Shown here one piece after another: positions 17,315 to 25,975 of a stretch of 62,545 bases of DNA. Position 1 is the first letter of the stretch; the number at the start of each line of letters is the position of its first letter. Source of the DNA: Mycobacterium sp. E796 (lineage in GTDB: Bacteria; Actinomycetota; Actinomycetes; Mycobacteriales; Mycobacteriaceae); NCBI RefSeq assembly GCF_001672815.1, contig NZ_LZKK01000193.1, positions 1-62,545 on the forward strand, in the 5' to 3' direction. The notes under the pieces are model-generated. The model saw nothing but the letters and a program-made list of their open reading frames with translations. It was not told the DNA's origin and did not search any database. Position numbers and translations under genes: made by a program.

Positions 17315-17340
17315 CTAGCCACCGGCGGATGCGACTGCCG
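17315..17340. repeat. 26-bp element shared by the SDR and ubiX upstream regions, copy 1
   Basis: Begins CTAGCCACCGGCGGATGCGA and ends CTGCCG; 25 of 26 bases are identical to 22043-22068. It contains the imperfect inverted repeat CGGCGG-N6-CTGCCG. It ends 59 bp before the SDR start codon; flanking DNA is not conserved between the copies, favouring a regulatory site over a duplicated segment. Confidence 0.55.
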
Positions 17341-17399
17341 GCTCACCGGTGCCAAGCTCGACGCATAGCCGCACACGTGAGTGAGACGGAGCTTCTTTG

Positions 17400-18302
17400 A
17401 TGGGTGAGGAAGTGATTGTGGTGACCGGCGCAGCGAGTGGCTTCGGTCGGCTGAGCTCCGAGGCGCTCGCGTTGGCGGGCCACACGGTCTACGCGTCGAT
17501 GCGTGACACCAACGGCCGCAACGCATCTCAGGTCGAAGCGATCGGCTACTTCGCGAAGGACAATGGCGTTGAGCTGCGGACAGTTGAAATGGACGTGCAG
17601 TCGCACTCTTCGGTGGACGCCGCGATCGAAAGGATTTTCGTCGCCAACGGCCGCATCGACGTGGTGGTGCACAACGCCGGTCGTATGGCTTTCGGTCCGG
17701 CCGAGGCGTTCACCCCACATCAGTTGGCCGAGCTGTACGACGTCGACGTGGTTGGCACGCAGCGGGTCAACCGGGCAGTGCTGCCACACATGCGGCGACA
17801 GCACCGCGGCCTCTTGGTGTGGGTGTCCAGCAGCAGTTGCGCCGGGGGGACGCCACCTTATTTGGCACCGTATTTCGCGGCGAAGGCCGCGATGGACTCG
17901 CTCGCGGTGGCCTATGCATGCGAGTTAACCCGATGGGGCATAGAGACTTCCATCATCGTTCCCGGCGCGTTCACCAGCGGGACCAACCACTTCGCCGATG
18001 CCTGCTCACCCGCGGACCGGACGGTGGTCGATGAGTATGAGACCGGACCGTACGCGGGTCTCGGCGCCCGGGTTAGGGAGGCCTTCGAAGTCATTGTGCC
18101 TCCGGACGCCGACGCCTCCGTGGTTGCCGACGCGGTCGTCGAGGTCGTCGAGACCCCGTTCGGGCAGCGCCCGTTTCGCGTTCACATCGACCCGGCGCAA
18201 GACGGCGCCGACGTCGGCTTCGCGGTGCTCGACCGGCTCAGGGCAGAGATGCTGCACCGCGTCGGGATGTCGGATCTGTTGAGACCGGCCGGGTTGGCTT
18301 AG
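17400..18302 (+). CDS. Short-chain dehydrogenase/reductase (SDR)
   Basis: A 300-residue classical SDR: nucleotide-binding TGAASGFG (residues 9-16), DVVVHNAGRMAFG (NNAG-equivalent), catalytic Ser in VWVSSSSCAGG and the YxxxK pair in PYFAAKAAMDS, with PGAFTSGTN after strand 6. The Rossmann region and substrate lid give NAD(P)H-dependent carbonyl/alcohol chemistry; the substrate is unknown. ATG 17400 is used (an in-frame TTG precedes it directly). It follows LAL regulator 2 by 129 bp, with the 26-bp element in between, and is convergent with the IclR gene. Confidence 0.85.
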   Translation: MGEEVIVVTGAASGFGRLSSEALALAGHTVYASMRDTNGRNASQVEAIGYFAKDNGVELRTVEMDVQSHSSVDAAIERIFVANGRIDVVVHNAGRMAFGPAEAFTPHQLAELYDVDVVGTQRVNRAVLPHMRRQHRGLLVWVSSSSCAGGTPPYLAPYFAAKAAMDSLAVAYACELTRWGIETSIIVPGAFTSGTNHFADACSPADRTVVDEYETGPYAGLGARVREAFEVIVPPDADASVVADAVVEVVETPFGQRPFRVHIDPAQDGADVGFAVLDRLRAEMLHRVGMSDLLRPAGLA

Positions 18303-18330
18303 GAATCCGGATGGCGCCCGCGGCAGCCCG

Positions 18331-18342
18331 CCCGGCGCCGGG
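18331..18342. terminator. GC palindrome between convergent SDR and IclR genes (candidate terminator)
   Basis: CCCGGCGCCGGG is a perfect 12-bp palindrome in the 55-bp convergent gap. It has no T-run, and function is inferred only from position. Confidence 0.3.
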
Positions 18343-18357
18343 TGGCGGCCGGCAGTG

Positions 18358-19044
18358 TCAGCACGCCATGCGGTGCATGTCGGACTGGATGAGTTTTGCG
18401 ACGCGGTCCAGCGGTCGCTTGAATGATTCGAGGTCTTTTCGCGTGGGGTGAGCGAAAGCGATGATCCCGGGTTCGCCCGAGGGAAGCGCGAACGGTGTGG
18501 CGATGCACGAGCACTCCGGGTGTACCGCGCCGTACTCGGACGCCATGGACCCACGGTAGAGCGCTTGAGAGGCAGCGGATTCCGGGCTCTCGGCCCCCAG
18601 GGACTGCTGGGAGGGGCTCAAGATGCCGGCAAACCCCGACCCGTACGCGCGGCACATGGCGCTTAATCGGCTGCCCGACGCGTCGTAAAGGAATATTGAC
18701 GCATTGGTGGCCAGCGACATGGATCGCACCCGGGGCTGTGCCACGCGGGCCAGATCGCCACGCCGACGGTCCAATTCATGCAGGCCGGCGGCGAGGGTCC
18801 ACCTTCGGTCCTCGCGCCGCACGACGTTTTCTTCCGCGAGCTGCTCGAGAAGTCTGTGCACCGTCGTTTTGGGGATACCCGTCTCCGAGGCGAGTCGTGT
18901 GACCCCGACCGGGTGCCGTTGAATCCGACCGAGCGCGCGGAGTAGCGCGAAGGCGCTGTGCAGCGCACTCGTCGGCGCAGATTCCTGTTCGGCCGATCCG
19001 GCCAACTCAGCGCCCGACAACTCATCAAAACTCTCTGAGCCCAC
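18358..19044 (-). CDS. IclR-family transcriptional regulator
   Basis: A 228-residue regulator from GTG 19044: winged HTH with VTRLASETGIPKTTVHRLLE and a RRWTLAAGLHELDRR wing, then an IclR effector domain (ASIFLYDASGSRLSAM, CSCIATPFALPSGEPG). The frame stays open upstream to 19290, but the extra 82 codons do not resemble the family and would cover a strong palindrome at 19149-19169. The start is therefore placed at 19044 without a clear ribosome site. Divergent from the small ORF/FAD monooxygenase pair, it is the likely regulator of that promoter. Confidence 0.75.
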   Translation of the reverse strand: MGSESFDELSGAELAGSAEQESAPTSALHSAFALLRALGRIQRHPVGVTRLASETGIPKTTVHRLLEQLAEENVVRREDRRWTLAAGLHELDRRRGDLARVAQPRVRSMSLATNASIFLYDASGSRLSAMCRAYGSGFAGILSPSQQSLGAESPESAASQALYRGSMASEYGAVHPECSCIATPFALPSGEPGIIAFAHPTRKDLESFKRPLDRVAKLIQSDMHRMAC

Positions 19045-19148
19045 CAGGTGATGATAGCTATTCCGCGACTCGAACGCGGACCCGATAGACGACGCCCTCA
19101 AAGCTGCCTTACAGCAGTCTTGCCGCAAAATAGCCGCGCTGCCCTGGG

Positions 19149-19169
19149 GTGTTCCGGTCATCGGAACAC
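19149..19169. promoter_or_regulatory. 21-bp perfect palindrome, putative IclR operator
   Basis: GTGTTCCG-GTCAT-CGGAACAC: 8-bp arms with a 5-bp spacer, in the divergent gap between the IclR gene and the small ORF/FAD monooxygenase genes. The TTCCG-N5-CGGAA core has the same geometry as the TTYCG-N5-CGAAA sites around the other IclR regulon at 27-31 kb, which supports an IclR-family site. Confidence 0.6.
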
Positions 19170-19304
19170 AAATTCGGTCATCTCGGCAGGGACGGCCAGG
19201 GTCATGTTGAAACGCGACAGCAGCACTGGAAGACGGGACTGGACGAACCAGTCTCTCGGGATTGCTCTGGACCGCACAACTATTCATCAACGAGGAGTGT
19301 GAAT

Positions 19305-19508
19305 ATGGGCACTTGGGATATGACTGCGTTTACCCGCCCGCACAACGTTGAGCGGGTAGCAACACTGGTCGAGTGCGCTGTCGCCGGCATAACGGTCACG
19401 TTCAGGATTCCGCACCGCTGGACGCCGGTAGCAATGATTCGTTTCCTAGCAGAAACCAATCGTCAACTTTCGGTTGCGAGGAGACCGCACAAGCATGGTC
19501 GCGCCTGA
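19305..19508 (+). CDS. Small hypothetical protein (67 aa), translationally coupled to the FAD monooxygenase
   Basis: ATG 19305 is preceded at 7 nt by GAGGAG (19292-19297), a strong ribosome site, and the 67-codon frame ends 14 bp inside the next gene. The product begins MGTWDMTAFTRPHNVERV and has a central IPHRWTPVAMIRFLAET segment and a basic tail. No domain, signal peptide or transmembrane segment was recognised. Its position between the putative IclR operator and the FAD monooxygenase makes it the first gene of that operon. It could be a small accessory protein or a leader setting translation of the flavoenzyme. Confidence 0.5.
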   Translation: MGTWDMTAFTRPHNVERVATLVECAVAGITVTFRIPHRWTPVAMIRFLAETNRQLSVARRPHKHGRA

Positions 19509-20859
19509 AGTTCGCGACAGCGCGGTCGTTCTCGGCGGAGGCATCAGTGGGCTCTTGGCGGCCCGGGTGCTCGCTGACTTCTTCAGCAGTGTGACCGTGG
19601 TCGATCGTGATGTGCTACCGGACGGACCAACGATCCGCCGTGGAGTGCCGCAAGGCGGGCTACCCCACGTCCCGCTCGCGCGCGGAACCCAGATCATGGA
19701 CGAACTGTTCCCAGGCCTGCTCGACCAGTTGGTCGCCGGCGGTGGGCGGGTGTGGAACGACGGTGACCTGTCGCGGTTCTGGATGTTCTGCGGCGGACAT
19801 CATCTGCTTCGGTCCGGCAAGATCCCCAACCCCAAGTCGTTGGTGACCTACTACGTGAGCCGACCCTTTCTCGAGTGGAATCTGCGGCGCAGAGTGAGCG
19901 CCATTCCCCATGTGCAGATCCGCGGCGGTCACGAGCTCGTGCGATTGACGTCGACCCGGGAGCGCCACCGCGTGACCGGTGTCGTGCTCGCGCGGCGCCG
20001 TTCCCGGGCGAAGGCGACCCTATCCGCCGACCTGGTGGTCGACGCCACCGGACGCGGGTCGCGGACACCGCTGTTTCTCGACGACCTCGGCTACCGTCGT
20101 CCGCGCGAAGACGAGCTGCGCGTGCGACTCGGCTATTCCGGTCTCCCGGTGTATATGCCGCGAGGCATCTTGCACGAGAACCTGGTCGTAGCCGGACCGC
20201 AGCCCAGACGCCCCGTGGGATGCGGAATGGTCGCCGGCGAGAACAACACCTACACCATCGGTGTTTCGACGGTCGCCGGACAAAGCCCTCCCACCGATCG
20301 GGCAGGGGTGCTCTCGTGTCTGGCCGAGATGGCACCTCCGCACGTTGTGGCGGCGGCTGGTCGCGCCGAACCACTTGGGGATGTCGTCCAGTACCGCTTC
20401 CCGTCCAATCGCTGGCGCCGCTATGACCGCCTGACACACATGCCCGAGGGGCTGATCGTGGTGGGCGACGCGATGTGTAGCTTCAATCCGACTTATGGGC
20501 AGGGCATGTCGGTTGCGGCAACCGAGGCGGTCGTCTTACGGCAGTGCCTGCAGCGCGGGGACCATTATCTGCCGCAACGGTTCTTCCGCTCCGCCGCAAA
20601 AGCGATTCGCGTGGCATGGCAAACGGCGGTGAGTTGGGATCTGACCCTGCCCCAAATCGAGGGGCACCGGCCGCTGTCGATGCAGATCACCAACGCCTAC
20701 CTGGATCGGGTGCTGGCCGCTGCCGAAACCGACCCCGCGGTGATGCAGCGATTCCTGCGGCTAATCAGCATGGTTGACCCGCCGTCGCGGCTGGTGAGCC
20801 TGCCGATGATGCTGCGCCTGACTAGGGGCGACAAAAAGCGACGGGGGAAACACGCCTAA
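19495..20859 (+). CDS. FAD-dependent monooxygenase (PHBH/UbiH-like fold), copy 2
   Basis: A 454-residue paralogue of 8167-9537, collinear and clearly similar throughout: VVLGGGISGLLAARVLADFF (FAD Rossmann motif), VVDATGRGSRTP, and VVGDAMCSFNPTYGQGMS (second FAD motif). ATG 19495 matches the paralogue start region. The nearest ribosome-like sequence (GCGAGGAGA at 19476-19484) lies within the small upstream ORF, consistent with coupled translation. The OMT - ubiX - ubiD run follows on the same strand, so it is a plausible hydroxylase in the same pathway (inference). Confidence 0.82.
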   Translation: MVAPEVRDSAVVLGGGISGLLAARVLADFFSSVTVVDRDVLPDGPTIRRGVPQGGLPHVPLARGTQIMDELFPGLLDQLVAGGGRVWNDGDLSRFWMFCGGHHLLRSGKIPNPKSLVTYYVSRPFLEWNLRRRVSAIPHVQIRGGHELVRLTSTRERHRVTGVVLARRRSRAKATLSADLVVDATGRGSRTPLFLDDLGYRRPREDELRVRLGYSGLPVYMPRGILHENLVVAGPQPRRPVGCGMVAGENNTYTIGVSTVAGQSPPTDRAGVLSCLAEMAPPHVVAAAGRAEPLGDVVQYRFPSNRWRRYDRLTHMPEGLIVVGDAMCSFNPTYGQGMSVAATEAVVLRQCLQRGDHYLPQRFFRSAAKAIRVAWQTAVSWDLTLPQIEGHRPLSMQITNAYLDRVLAAAETDPAVMQRFLRLISMVDPPSRLVSLPMMLRLTRGDKKRRGKHA

Positions 20860-20964
20860 ATGGCCCGCATTGTCGGCGCAGAAGTCCCGAATCCACTGTG
20901 GCCCACGCGCGATGGGAAGCCCGGACGTTTTCGTATTTCGCGGTAACCGAACTGAGGAGATTGC

Positions 20965-22005
20965 ATGAGTATTTCTGAGGCACCGTCCTTTGACGAACCT
21001 ACGTCTTCCCCGGCGCGGGCGATGCAGGAGTTAGTGCTCGCGGCGTGGGTATCGCAGACGATCACCGCAGTGGCCGACCTGGGAGTGGCGGATGCGCTCG
21101 CCGACGGGCCATTGGAGCTCGAGGAACTCGCCAGCAAAGTGGGAGCGCATCCGGACGCCTTGCGCAGGGCCCTGCGGGCACTGATCGGCAAGGGGATATT
21201 CGCTCTACGCGACGACGGTCGCTATGAGCTGACTCCACGAGCAGACGTCCTGCGGTCGGATTCCCCGGTATCTGTGGCGGCCATGGCCCGATTCGTGGGC
21301 GCACCGCAGCACCGTGAACTCTGGAGCCTGCTGACCCGGGCGATCAGGACCGGGACTTCGCCGGTTCCCGCGCTGCGCGGTAAGGGCTTTTTCGACTATC
21401 TGCGCGACGAGCCCGAATTCAGCGCAATTTTCAACGACGCGATGACGGGATTGTCGGCATATTTAGACGGACCGCTGGTCGAGGCGTACGACTTCACGCC
21501 ATACCGCACGATCGTCGATATCGGGGGCGGCCATGGCCGCCTGCTCGCTGCCATCCTGAAGTCGGCGCCGCATGCCCAGGGCATCCTGTTCGACCTCTCC
21601 GACGTGGTTGTGGAAGCGCCATCGCTATTGGGGAAGTTTGATGTGGCGCACCGGGTTCGGCTGGTCGAAGGCTCGTTCTTCGAGGAGGTACCCGCCGGGG
21701 GCGACGTGTACGTGCTCAAGCACATAATCCACGACTGGCCCGACGAGGCCGCGTTACGCATCCTGCAGAACGTGCGGAGGGCGGCGGCCAGCGGCGCGTC
21801 ATTGCTGCTCGTCGAGGGTGTAATTCCGGAACACCACGGTGATGTCATCGGCAAGGTCATCGATATCGAGATGTTGCTGGTCAATGACGGGCGCGGAAGA
21901 ACAGCGCGCGAATATCGCCGACTGCTTGACCGAGCCGGATTCGAAATGACTCAGGTGATCGACACCGGAACGGACTTCGGCATCGTCGAGGCGCGCGCAA
22001 CCTAG
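20965..22005 (+). CDS. SAM-dependent O-methyltransferase (plant COMT/polyketide type)
   Basis: A 346-residue class I methyltransferase with the N-terminal dimerisation winged helix (AWVSQTITAVADLGVADAL, VGAHPDALRRALRALIGKG) and a SAM domain: motif I TIVDIGGGHGRLLAAIL (D185, GGGHG 187-191), acidic residue in GILFDLSDV, and the catalytic-His motif LKHIIHDWPD (H256). Such enzymes methylate phenolic hydroxyls of aromatic or polyketide intermediates. It has a clear GAGGAG ribosome site. It lies between the FAD monooxygenase and ubiX, fitting hydroxylation followed by O-methylation of an aromatic compound. Confidence 0.85.
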   Translation: MSISEAPSFDEPTSSPARAMQELVLAAWVSQTITAVADLGVADALADGPLELEELASKVGAHPDALRRALRALIGKGIFALRDDGRYELTPRADVLRSDSPVSVAAMARFVGAPQHRELWSLLTRAIRTGTSPVPALRGKGFFDYLRDEPEFSAIFNDAMTGLSAYLDGPLVEAYDFTPYRTIVDIGGGHGRLLAAILKSAPHAQGILFDLSDVVVEAPSLLGKFDVAHRVRLVEGSFFEEVPAGGDVYVLKHIIHDWPDEAALRILQNVRRAAASGASLLLVEGVIPEHHGDVIGKVIDIEMLLVNDGRGRTAREYRRLLDRAGFEMTQVIDTGTDFGIVEARAT

Positions 22006-22042
22006 GCGGGAAGCCGGCGAGCCAAGAAACTGGCCGCGATGG

Positions 22043-22068
22043 CTAGCCACCGGCGGATGCGACCGCCG
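22043..22068. repeat. 26-bp element shared by the SDR and ubiX upstream regions, copy 2
   Basis: Same element as 17315-17340 with one base different; here the inverted repeat CGGCGG-ATGCGA-CCGCCG is perfect. It ends 66 bp before the ubiX start, nearly the spacing of the SDR copy (59 bp). Together they mark a shared operator, possibly for one of the LAL or IclR regulators (inference). Confidence 0.55.
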
Positions 22069-22134
22069 CTCGGAACGCCCGAAACTTTGATGATCGCGGC
22101 CGTGGGCCATGCGACTCGCCGAAGGAGGAAGACG

Positions 22135-22764
22135 ATGCGCTTAGTGGTAGCGATGACCGGAGCGACCGGAGCCGCTCTGGGCATCCGTCTGCTGGAAGCA
22201 CTCGGACAGCTGGGGATCGAGACGCACCTGATCCTCAGCGACTGGGCGCGGGCGACGATCAAGATGGAGACCGACACCAGTGTCGAGGCGGTCCGGGCAC
22301 TGGCGACCCATACCTACAGCGCCCGCGATCTCGCCGCGGGGATCTCGAGTGGCTCTTTCCGCACAGATGGCATGGTTGTCTGCCCGTGCAGCATGAAGAC
22401 GTTAGCCGCCATCCGGATCGGCTTCAGCGACAACCTGATCACCCGCGCCGCCGACGTCACGCTGAAGGAACGCCGCAAGCTCGTCCTGGTCGCGCGGGAG
22501 GCACCGTTGAGCGAGATCCACCTGGAAAACATGCACTACCTGGCGCGCGCCGGCGCCGTGATCTTCCCGCCGATGGTGGCCTACTACGCGCGGCCCACTT
22601 CGGTCGATGAAGTGACGAATTATGTGGTCGGGCGCGTCATCGATCAACTCGGGATCGAACACAACCTGATCAACCGGTGGAAGGAGGATCAGACTCCGGT
22701 CCGCGTGAACGGTCACCGGCACCTCGCGGAAGCCGACGACTGGTTGGTCAACAACCACCGTTAG
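22135..22764 (+). CDS. ubiX: Flavin prenyltransferase UbiX/Pad1-like
   Basis: A 209-residue flavoprotein of the UbiX family. It starts MRLVVAMTGATGAALGIRLL (FMN-binding loop) and contains VVCPCSMKTLAAIRIGFSDN, LTLKERRKL-type and REAPLSEIHLENM segments and a late FPPMVAYYARP motif. UbiX attaches a dimethylallyl group to FMN to make prenylated FMN, the cofactor of UbiD decarboxylases. ATG 22135 with GAAGGAGGAAG upstream fixes the start. It lies 30 bp before ubiD, the usual functional pair. Confidence 0.88.
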   Translation: MRLVVAMTGATGAALGIRLLEALGQLGIETHLILSDWARATIKMETDTSVEAVRALATHTYSARDLAAGISSGSFRTDGMVVCPCSMKTLAAIRIGFSDNLITRAADVTLKERRKLVLVAREAPLSEIHLENMHYLARAGAVIFPPMVAYYARPTSVDEVTNYVVGRVIDQLGIEHNLINRWKEDQTPVRVNGHRHLAEADDWLVNNHR

Positions 22765-22794
22765 AAGAAGCCCCGATCGCGTGAGGAGAACGAA

Positions 22795-24387
22795 ATGACC
22801 ATGGGGACAAGCCTTCCCACCAGTTTGGCCCAGGCGACGAACGGGGAAGCTGGACCCGATCAGCGCAGCTGGTTGGCCACCCTCGAAGCCGCCGGCCAAT
22901 TGCGCCGCATCACGGCCCCCGTCGACTGGGACGAAGAGATCGGTGCGATCACCCGCGCCAACCTTTGTCTTGGCGGCCCGGCGCTGCTGTTCGAGAACAT
23001 CGTCGGCCACGAGAACACCCGGTGTACAAAGCTTTTGACGTCGGCGCTTGGCAGCCGGCGTCAGGTTCAGCTGATGCTGGGGCTGCCCGAAGACACCAGC
23101 GACTCGGGGATCGTGCGCCACCTCCGGGAGGCGTTCAAGAAACCGATCCCGCCGCGCGTGGTCGACACCGGCCCGGTCAAGGAGAATATCCTCGAGGGCG
23201 ACGACATCAATCTATGGGAGTTACCGGTCCCAAAGTGGCACGGCGAGGACGGTGGTCGCTACATCGACACGTTCTGCGGTGTGGTGACCGAGGACAAGGT
23301 GACGGGACGCGACAACATCGGTTGCTACCGGGGCCAGATCGTCGACCGCGACAAGATCGCCAAGCTCCTGGTGCCCAGTCAGGGCTGGGGCGGCCATATG
23401 GAGGAGTACAAGCCCGAGCCGATGCCGGTCGCCGTCGTCTACGGGTGGCACGACGTGCTGGGTTTCTGCGCCGGGAGCCCGTTCCCGAAAAACATCTGCG
23501 AATGGGACATGATGGGGGCCCTACTCGGGCGCCCGGTCGACTTGGTGGCCTGTGAAACGGTGCCGTTGCACGTCCCGGCGACCGCGGAAATCGTCGTCGA
23601 GGGCTTCATCGATCCCGACCCCGCGACCTTCGTCGTCGAGGGCCCCTTCGCTGAGTACCCCGGCTTCATTGGTGGCGCGGCACCGGCGCCGGTGCTGCGG
23701 GTCACCCGGATCACCCACCGCAACGATCCGGTGCTGCGCGGCACCCTCGAGGGGATCCGGCCGGGATGCTTCAACGAAGACAGCATCGTCAACTTTGCGC
23801 GGTCGGCGATCACCTGGAATGTGCTCGACGACCTCGGGATTGGTGGCATCACCGATCTGTGGATGACGGAGGTGACAAACGGCCAAAACACTCTCGTGCA
23901 GATCCAGAAGCGGTACCGGGGCCACGCGCAGCAGATCGCCTCGGCGCTGTGGGGGACGGGCGGATCGGTGTGGTTTCACAAGAACGTCATGGTCGTCGAG
24001 GAGGACATCGACCTGCACGACCCGGTCGCGCTGGACTGGGCCATGTCCTACCGGGTCAACGCCGGCCTCGGCGATATCGCGTTCTTCGGCCCGGGTCTCG
24101 GCTCATCGCTCGATCCGTCGACACCACCGGCTTTGAATGACACCAACAAATACGGCGCCGGCCAATGGACACGGGTGCTCATCGACGCCACGCGAAGCTG
24201 GGAAGTCGACCCGCGCCCGGAGTGGGGTGGGCGTCGCTTCCCGCCGACCGACAGGCTCGAACCTGCGCTGGAGTCCAAAATCGCAAGCCGCTGGGAGGAA
24301 TACGGGATCGGGATCCCCTATCTCGACGACGGCGGCCGCGAAATGCTGACCCTGCAGAAACTCAGCAAACGGATGCCGGAAGTGTGA
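22795..24387 (+). CDS. ubiD: UbiD-family prenyl-FMN-dependent (de)carboxylase
   Basis: A 530-residue UbiD-family enzyme. DNIGCYRGQIVDRDK carries the conserved Arg (R179), and VEGPFAEYPGFIGG the two acidic residues (E282, E287) of the catalytic E-R-E triad of Fdc1/UbiD. ELPVPKWHGEDGGRYI and GCFNEDSIVNF are further family blocks. It acts on alpha,beta-unsaturated or aromatic carboxylic acids; the substrate is not deducible. GAGGAG precedes the ATG. The stop codon overlaps the GTG of the esterase. Non-ubiquinone organisms use such pairs in aromatic catabolism, which fits mycobacteria (menaquinone users). Confidence 0.88.
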   Translation: MTMGTSLPTSLAQATNGEAGPDQRSWLATLEAAGQLRRITAPVDWDEEIGAITRANLCLGGPALLFENIVGHENTRCTKLLTSALGSRRQVQLMLGLPEDTSDSGIVRHLREAFKKPIPPRVVDTGPVKENILEGDDINLWELPVPKWHGEDGGRYIDTFCGVVTEDKVTGRDNIGCYRGQIVDRDKIAKLLVPSQGWGGHMEEYKPEPMPVAVVYGWHDVLGFCAGSPFPKNICEWDMMGALLGRPVDLVACETVPLHVPATAEIVVEGFIDPDPATFVVEGPFAEYPGFIGGAAPAPVLRVTRITHRNDPVLRGTLEGIRPGCFNEDSIVNFARSAITWNVLDDLGIGGITDLWMTEVTNGQNTLVQIQKRYRGHAQQIASALWGTGGSVWFHKNVMVVEEDIDLHDPVALDWAMSYRVNAGLGDIAFFGPGLGSSLDPSTPPALNDTNKYGAGQWTRVLIDATRSWEVDPRPEWGGRRFPPTDRLEPALESKIASRWEEYGIGIPYLDDGGREMLTLQKLSKRMPEV

Positions 24388-25352
24388 TAGCAGATTCCGC
24401 CCTCGAGCCGGCCGCAGCCGAATTCGCTGACACTGCAGCCCATTCACCGCCAGTCTACGAAATGACGCCAACCGAGGCGCGCGACGGGCTGGAGGATATC
24501 CAGTCGTCTCCGGTCGCCAAGCCCGACGTCGACAGCGCATGGATGACCGTCGGGGCCGGTGGCGCCCAGGTGCGCGTCCGCCTCGTCAAACCGGTTGGGG
24601 TGAAAGGCCTTTTACCGGCCGTGCTATACCTGCACGGTGGCGGATGGGTGCTCGGCAGCGCCGCGACCCATGACCGCCTGGTGCGTGAGCTTTGTGTGGG
24701 CGTGCACGCCGCCGTCGTGTTCGTCGAATATGATCGCGCACCGGAGGCCCGCTATCCGGTCGCGCTCGAGCAGGCCTACGCGGCCGCGCGCTGGATCCAG
24801 CGAAACGGCTTGAGTGCCGGTCTCGACGGCACCCGCGTGGCGGTCGCCGGTGACTCGGCCGGCGGCAATTTGGCAGCCGCGTTGGCCTTGCTGGCCCGGC
24901 GGCGCGGCGATGTCACCTTCGTTCACCAGTCGTTGTACTACCCGGTGACCGACGCGTCGCAAAACACCCCGAGTTACCGTGATTTCGCCGAAGGTCCGCA
25001 CCTGACTGCCAAGGCCATGGCCTGGTTCTGGGATGCGTACCTGCCCGATCTGGATCGGCGCGACGACGTCCTCGCCTCACCGCTGAAGGCTGACGTCGGC
25101 GAACTCGCTGGACTGCCCGAGGCGTTCGTCGTTGTGGACGAATGCGACGTCCTGCGCGACGAAGGAGAGGCCTATGCCCGCAAGCTCACCGTCGCCGGGG
25201 TGCGTTGCACCAGCGTCCGCTACAACGCCACGATTCATGACTTCATGATGCTGAACGCCCTGCGGGGGACCGCCGCGGCGAAGGCGGCGATCACCCAAGC
25301 GATCGACGTGCTGCGCGGATCTTTGAAAGCGTCTCCGCCAGTGAGGAACTGA
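24384..25352 (+). CDS. Alpha/beta-hydrolase fold-3 esterase (HSL family)
   Basis: A 322-residue carboxylesterase of the hormone-sensitive-lipase family: oxyanion motif LYLHGGGWVLGS (HGGG at 84-87), nucleophile AGDSAGGNLA (S158), catalytic Asp in VVDECDVLRDEGEAYA and His in TIHDFMML. GTG 24384 overlaps the ubiD stop (GTGA), giving coupled translation; the frame is open further left only inside ubiD. HSL enzymes cleave short acyl or aromatic esters, so it may release an acid for UbiD or remove an ester from a pathway intermediate. Confidence 0.83.
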   Translation: MIADSALEPAAAEFADTAAHSPPVYEMTPTEARDGLEDIQSSPVAKPDVDSAWMTVGAGGAQVRVRLVKPVGVKGLLPAVLYLHGGGWVLGSAATHDRLVRELCVGVHAAVVFVEYDRAPEARYPVALEQAYAAARWIQRNGLSAGLDGTRVAVAGDSAGGNLAAALALLARRRGDVTFVHQSLYYPVTDASQNTPSYRDFAEGPHLTAKAMAWFWDAYLPDLDRRDDVLASPLKADVGELAGLPEAFVVVDECDVLRDEGEAYARKLTVAGVRCTSVRYNATIHDFMMLNALRGTAAAKAAITQAIDVLRGSLKASPPVRN

Positions 25353-25975
25353 TGGGTGACGCGCCGAGACCGGTACTGCACTGGTACGACTTCATATGCC
25401 CGTTCTGCTACATCGGGCAGTCGAGGTCCGCCCTCCTGGTGGCGGCCGGCCTCGAGGTCATCTCGCTGCCATTCCAGGCGCATCCCGACATCCCGGCCGG
25501 CGGTCTCGTTATCGGTCCGCGTCAGGGGCCGAGGTCCGAGATGCTCGAGCGGGAGGCGGCAGCGGAGGGACTGGTGCTGAACTGGCCGGATCGAATCCCC
25601 AACAGCAGGAGGGCTTTAGCCGCCGCCGAATGGGTTCGCCGCAACCGGCCGGCCGCCTTCGACGAGCTCCAGCGGGGGTTGTACCAGGCGCACTTCGCTC
25701 TCGGTGAAGACATCGAGGATCAACAGGTCATCGACCGGCACGCGGTAAAGGCCGGCGTGGACGCGGGCGCACTCCGCACCGCGCTCGCCGACGGCACTGC
25801 CTACGCCGCGGTCGATTTGTTGGAAAGGACCGGGAAGCAGTGCGGCGTCTACGGCACACCCGCGTGGCTGCTCGGCGGCAGGTTGGTGGCCGGGCTGGTG
25901 CCCATGTCGGAATTCGAGCGCATTGCCCAAAATGCGTTGGCTCAGCGAGGGCTATCAGAGAGGACCAGCAAATGA
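25352..25975 (+). CDS. DsbA-family oxidoreductase, FrnE-like (CPFC)
   Basis: A 207-residue thioredoxin-fold protein with the FrnE/2-hydroxychromene-carboxylate-isomerase-like architecture. LHWYDFICPFCYIGQS holds a CPFC motif (C16, C19); a helical insert with NSRRALAAAEWVRRN follows, and GVYGTPAWLLGGR carries the cis-Pro motif. No signal peptide, so cytoplasmic. Start codon and the previous stop share bases (TGATG). Members act as thiol oxidoreductases or glutathione/mycothiol-type isomerases of aromatic compounds, the latter fitting this operon. A paralogue at 35802 has CPFS instead. Confidence 0.8.
   Translation: MGDAPRPVLHWYDFICPFCYIGQSRSALLVAAGLEVISLPFQAHPDIPAGGLVIGPRQGPRSEMLEREAAAEGLVLNWPDRIPNSRRALAAAEWVRRNRPAAFDELQRGLYQAHFALGEDIEDQQVIDRHAVKAGVDAGALRTALADGTAYAAVDLLERTGKQCGVYGTPAWLLGGRLVAGLVPMSEFERIAQNALAQRGLSERTSK

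Noticed and set aside
24165..24383. Extended N-terminus for the HSL esterase inside ubiD
   Set aside because: That part is an out-of-frame reading of ubiD; GTG 24384 overlapping the ubiD stop gives the family-typical length.
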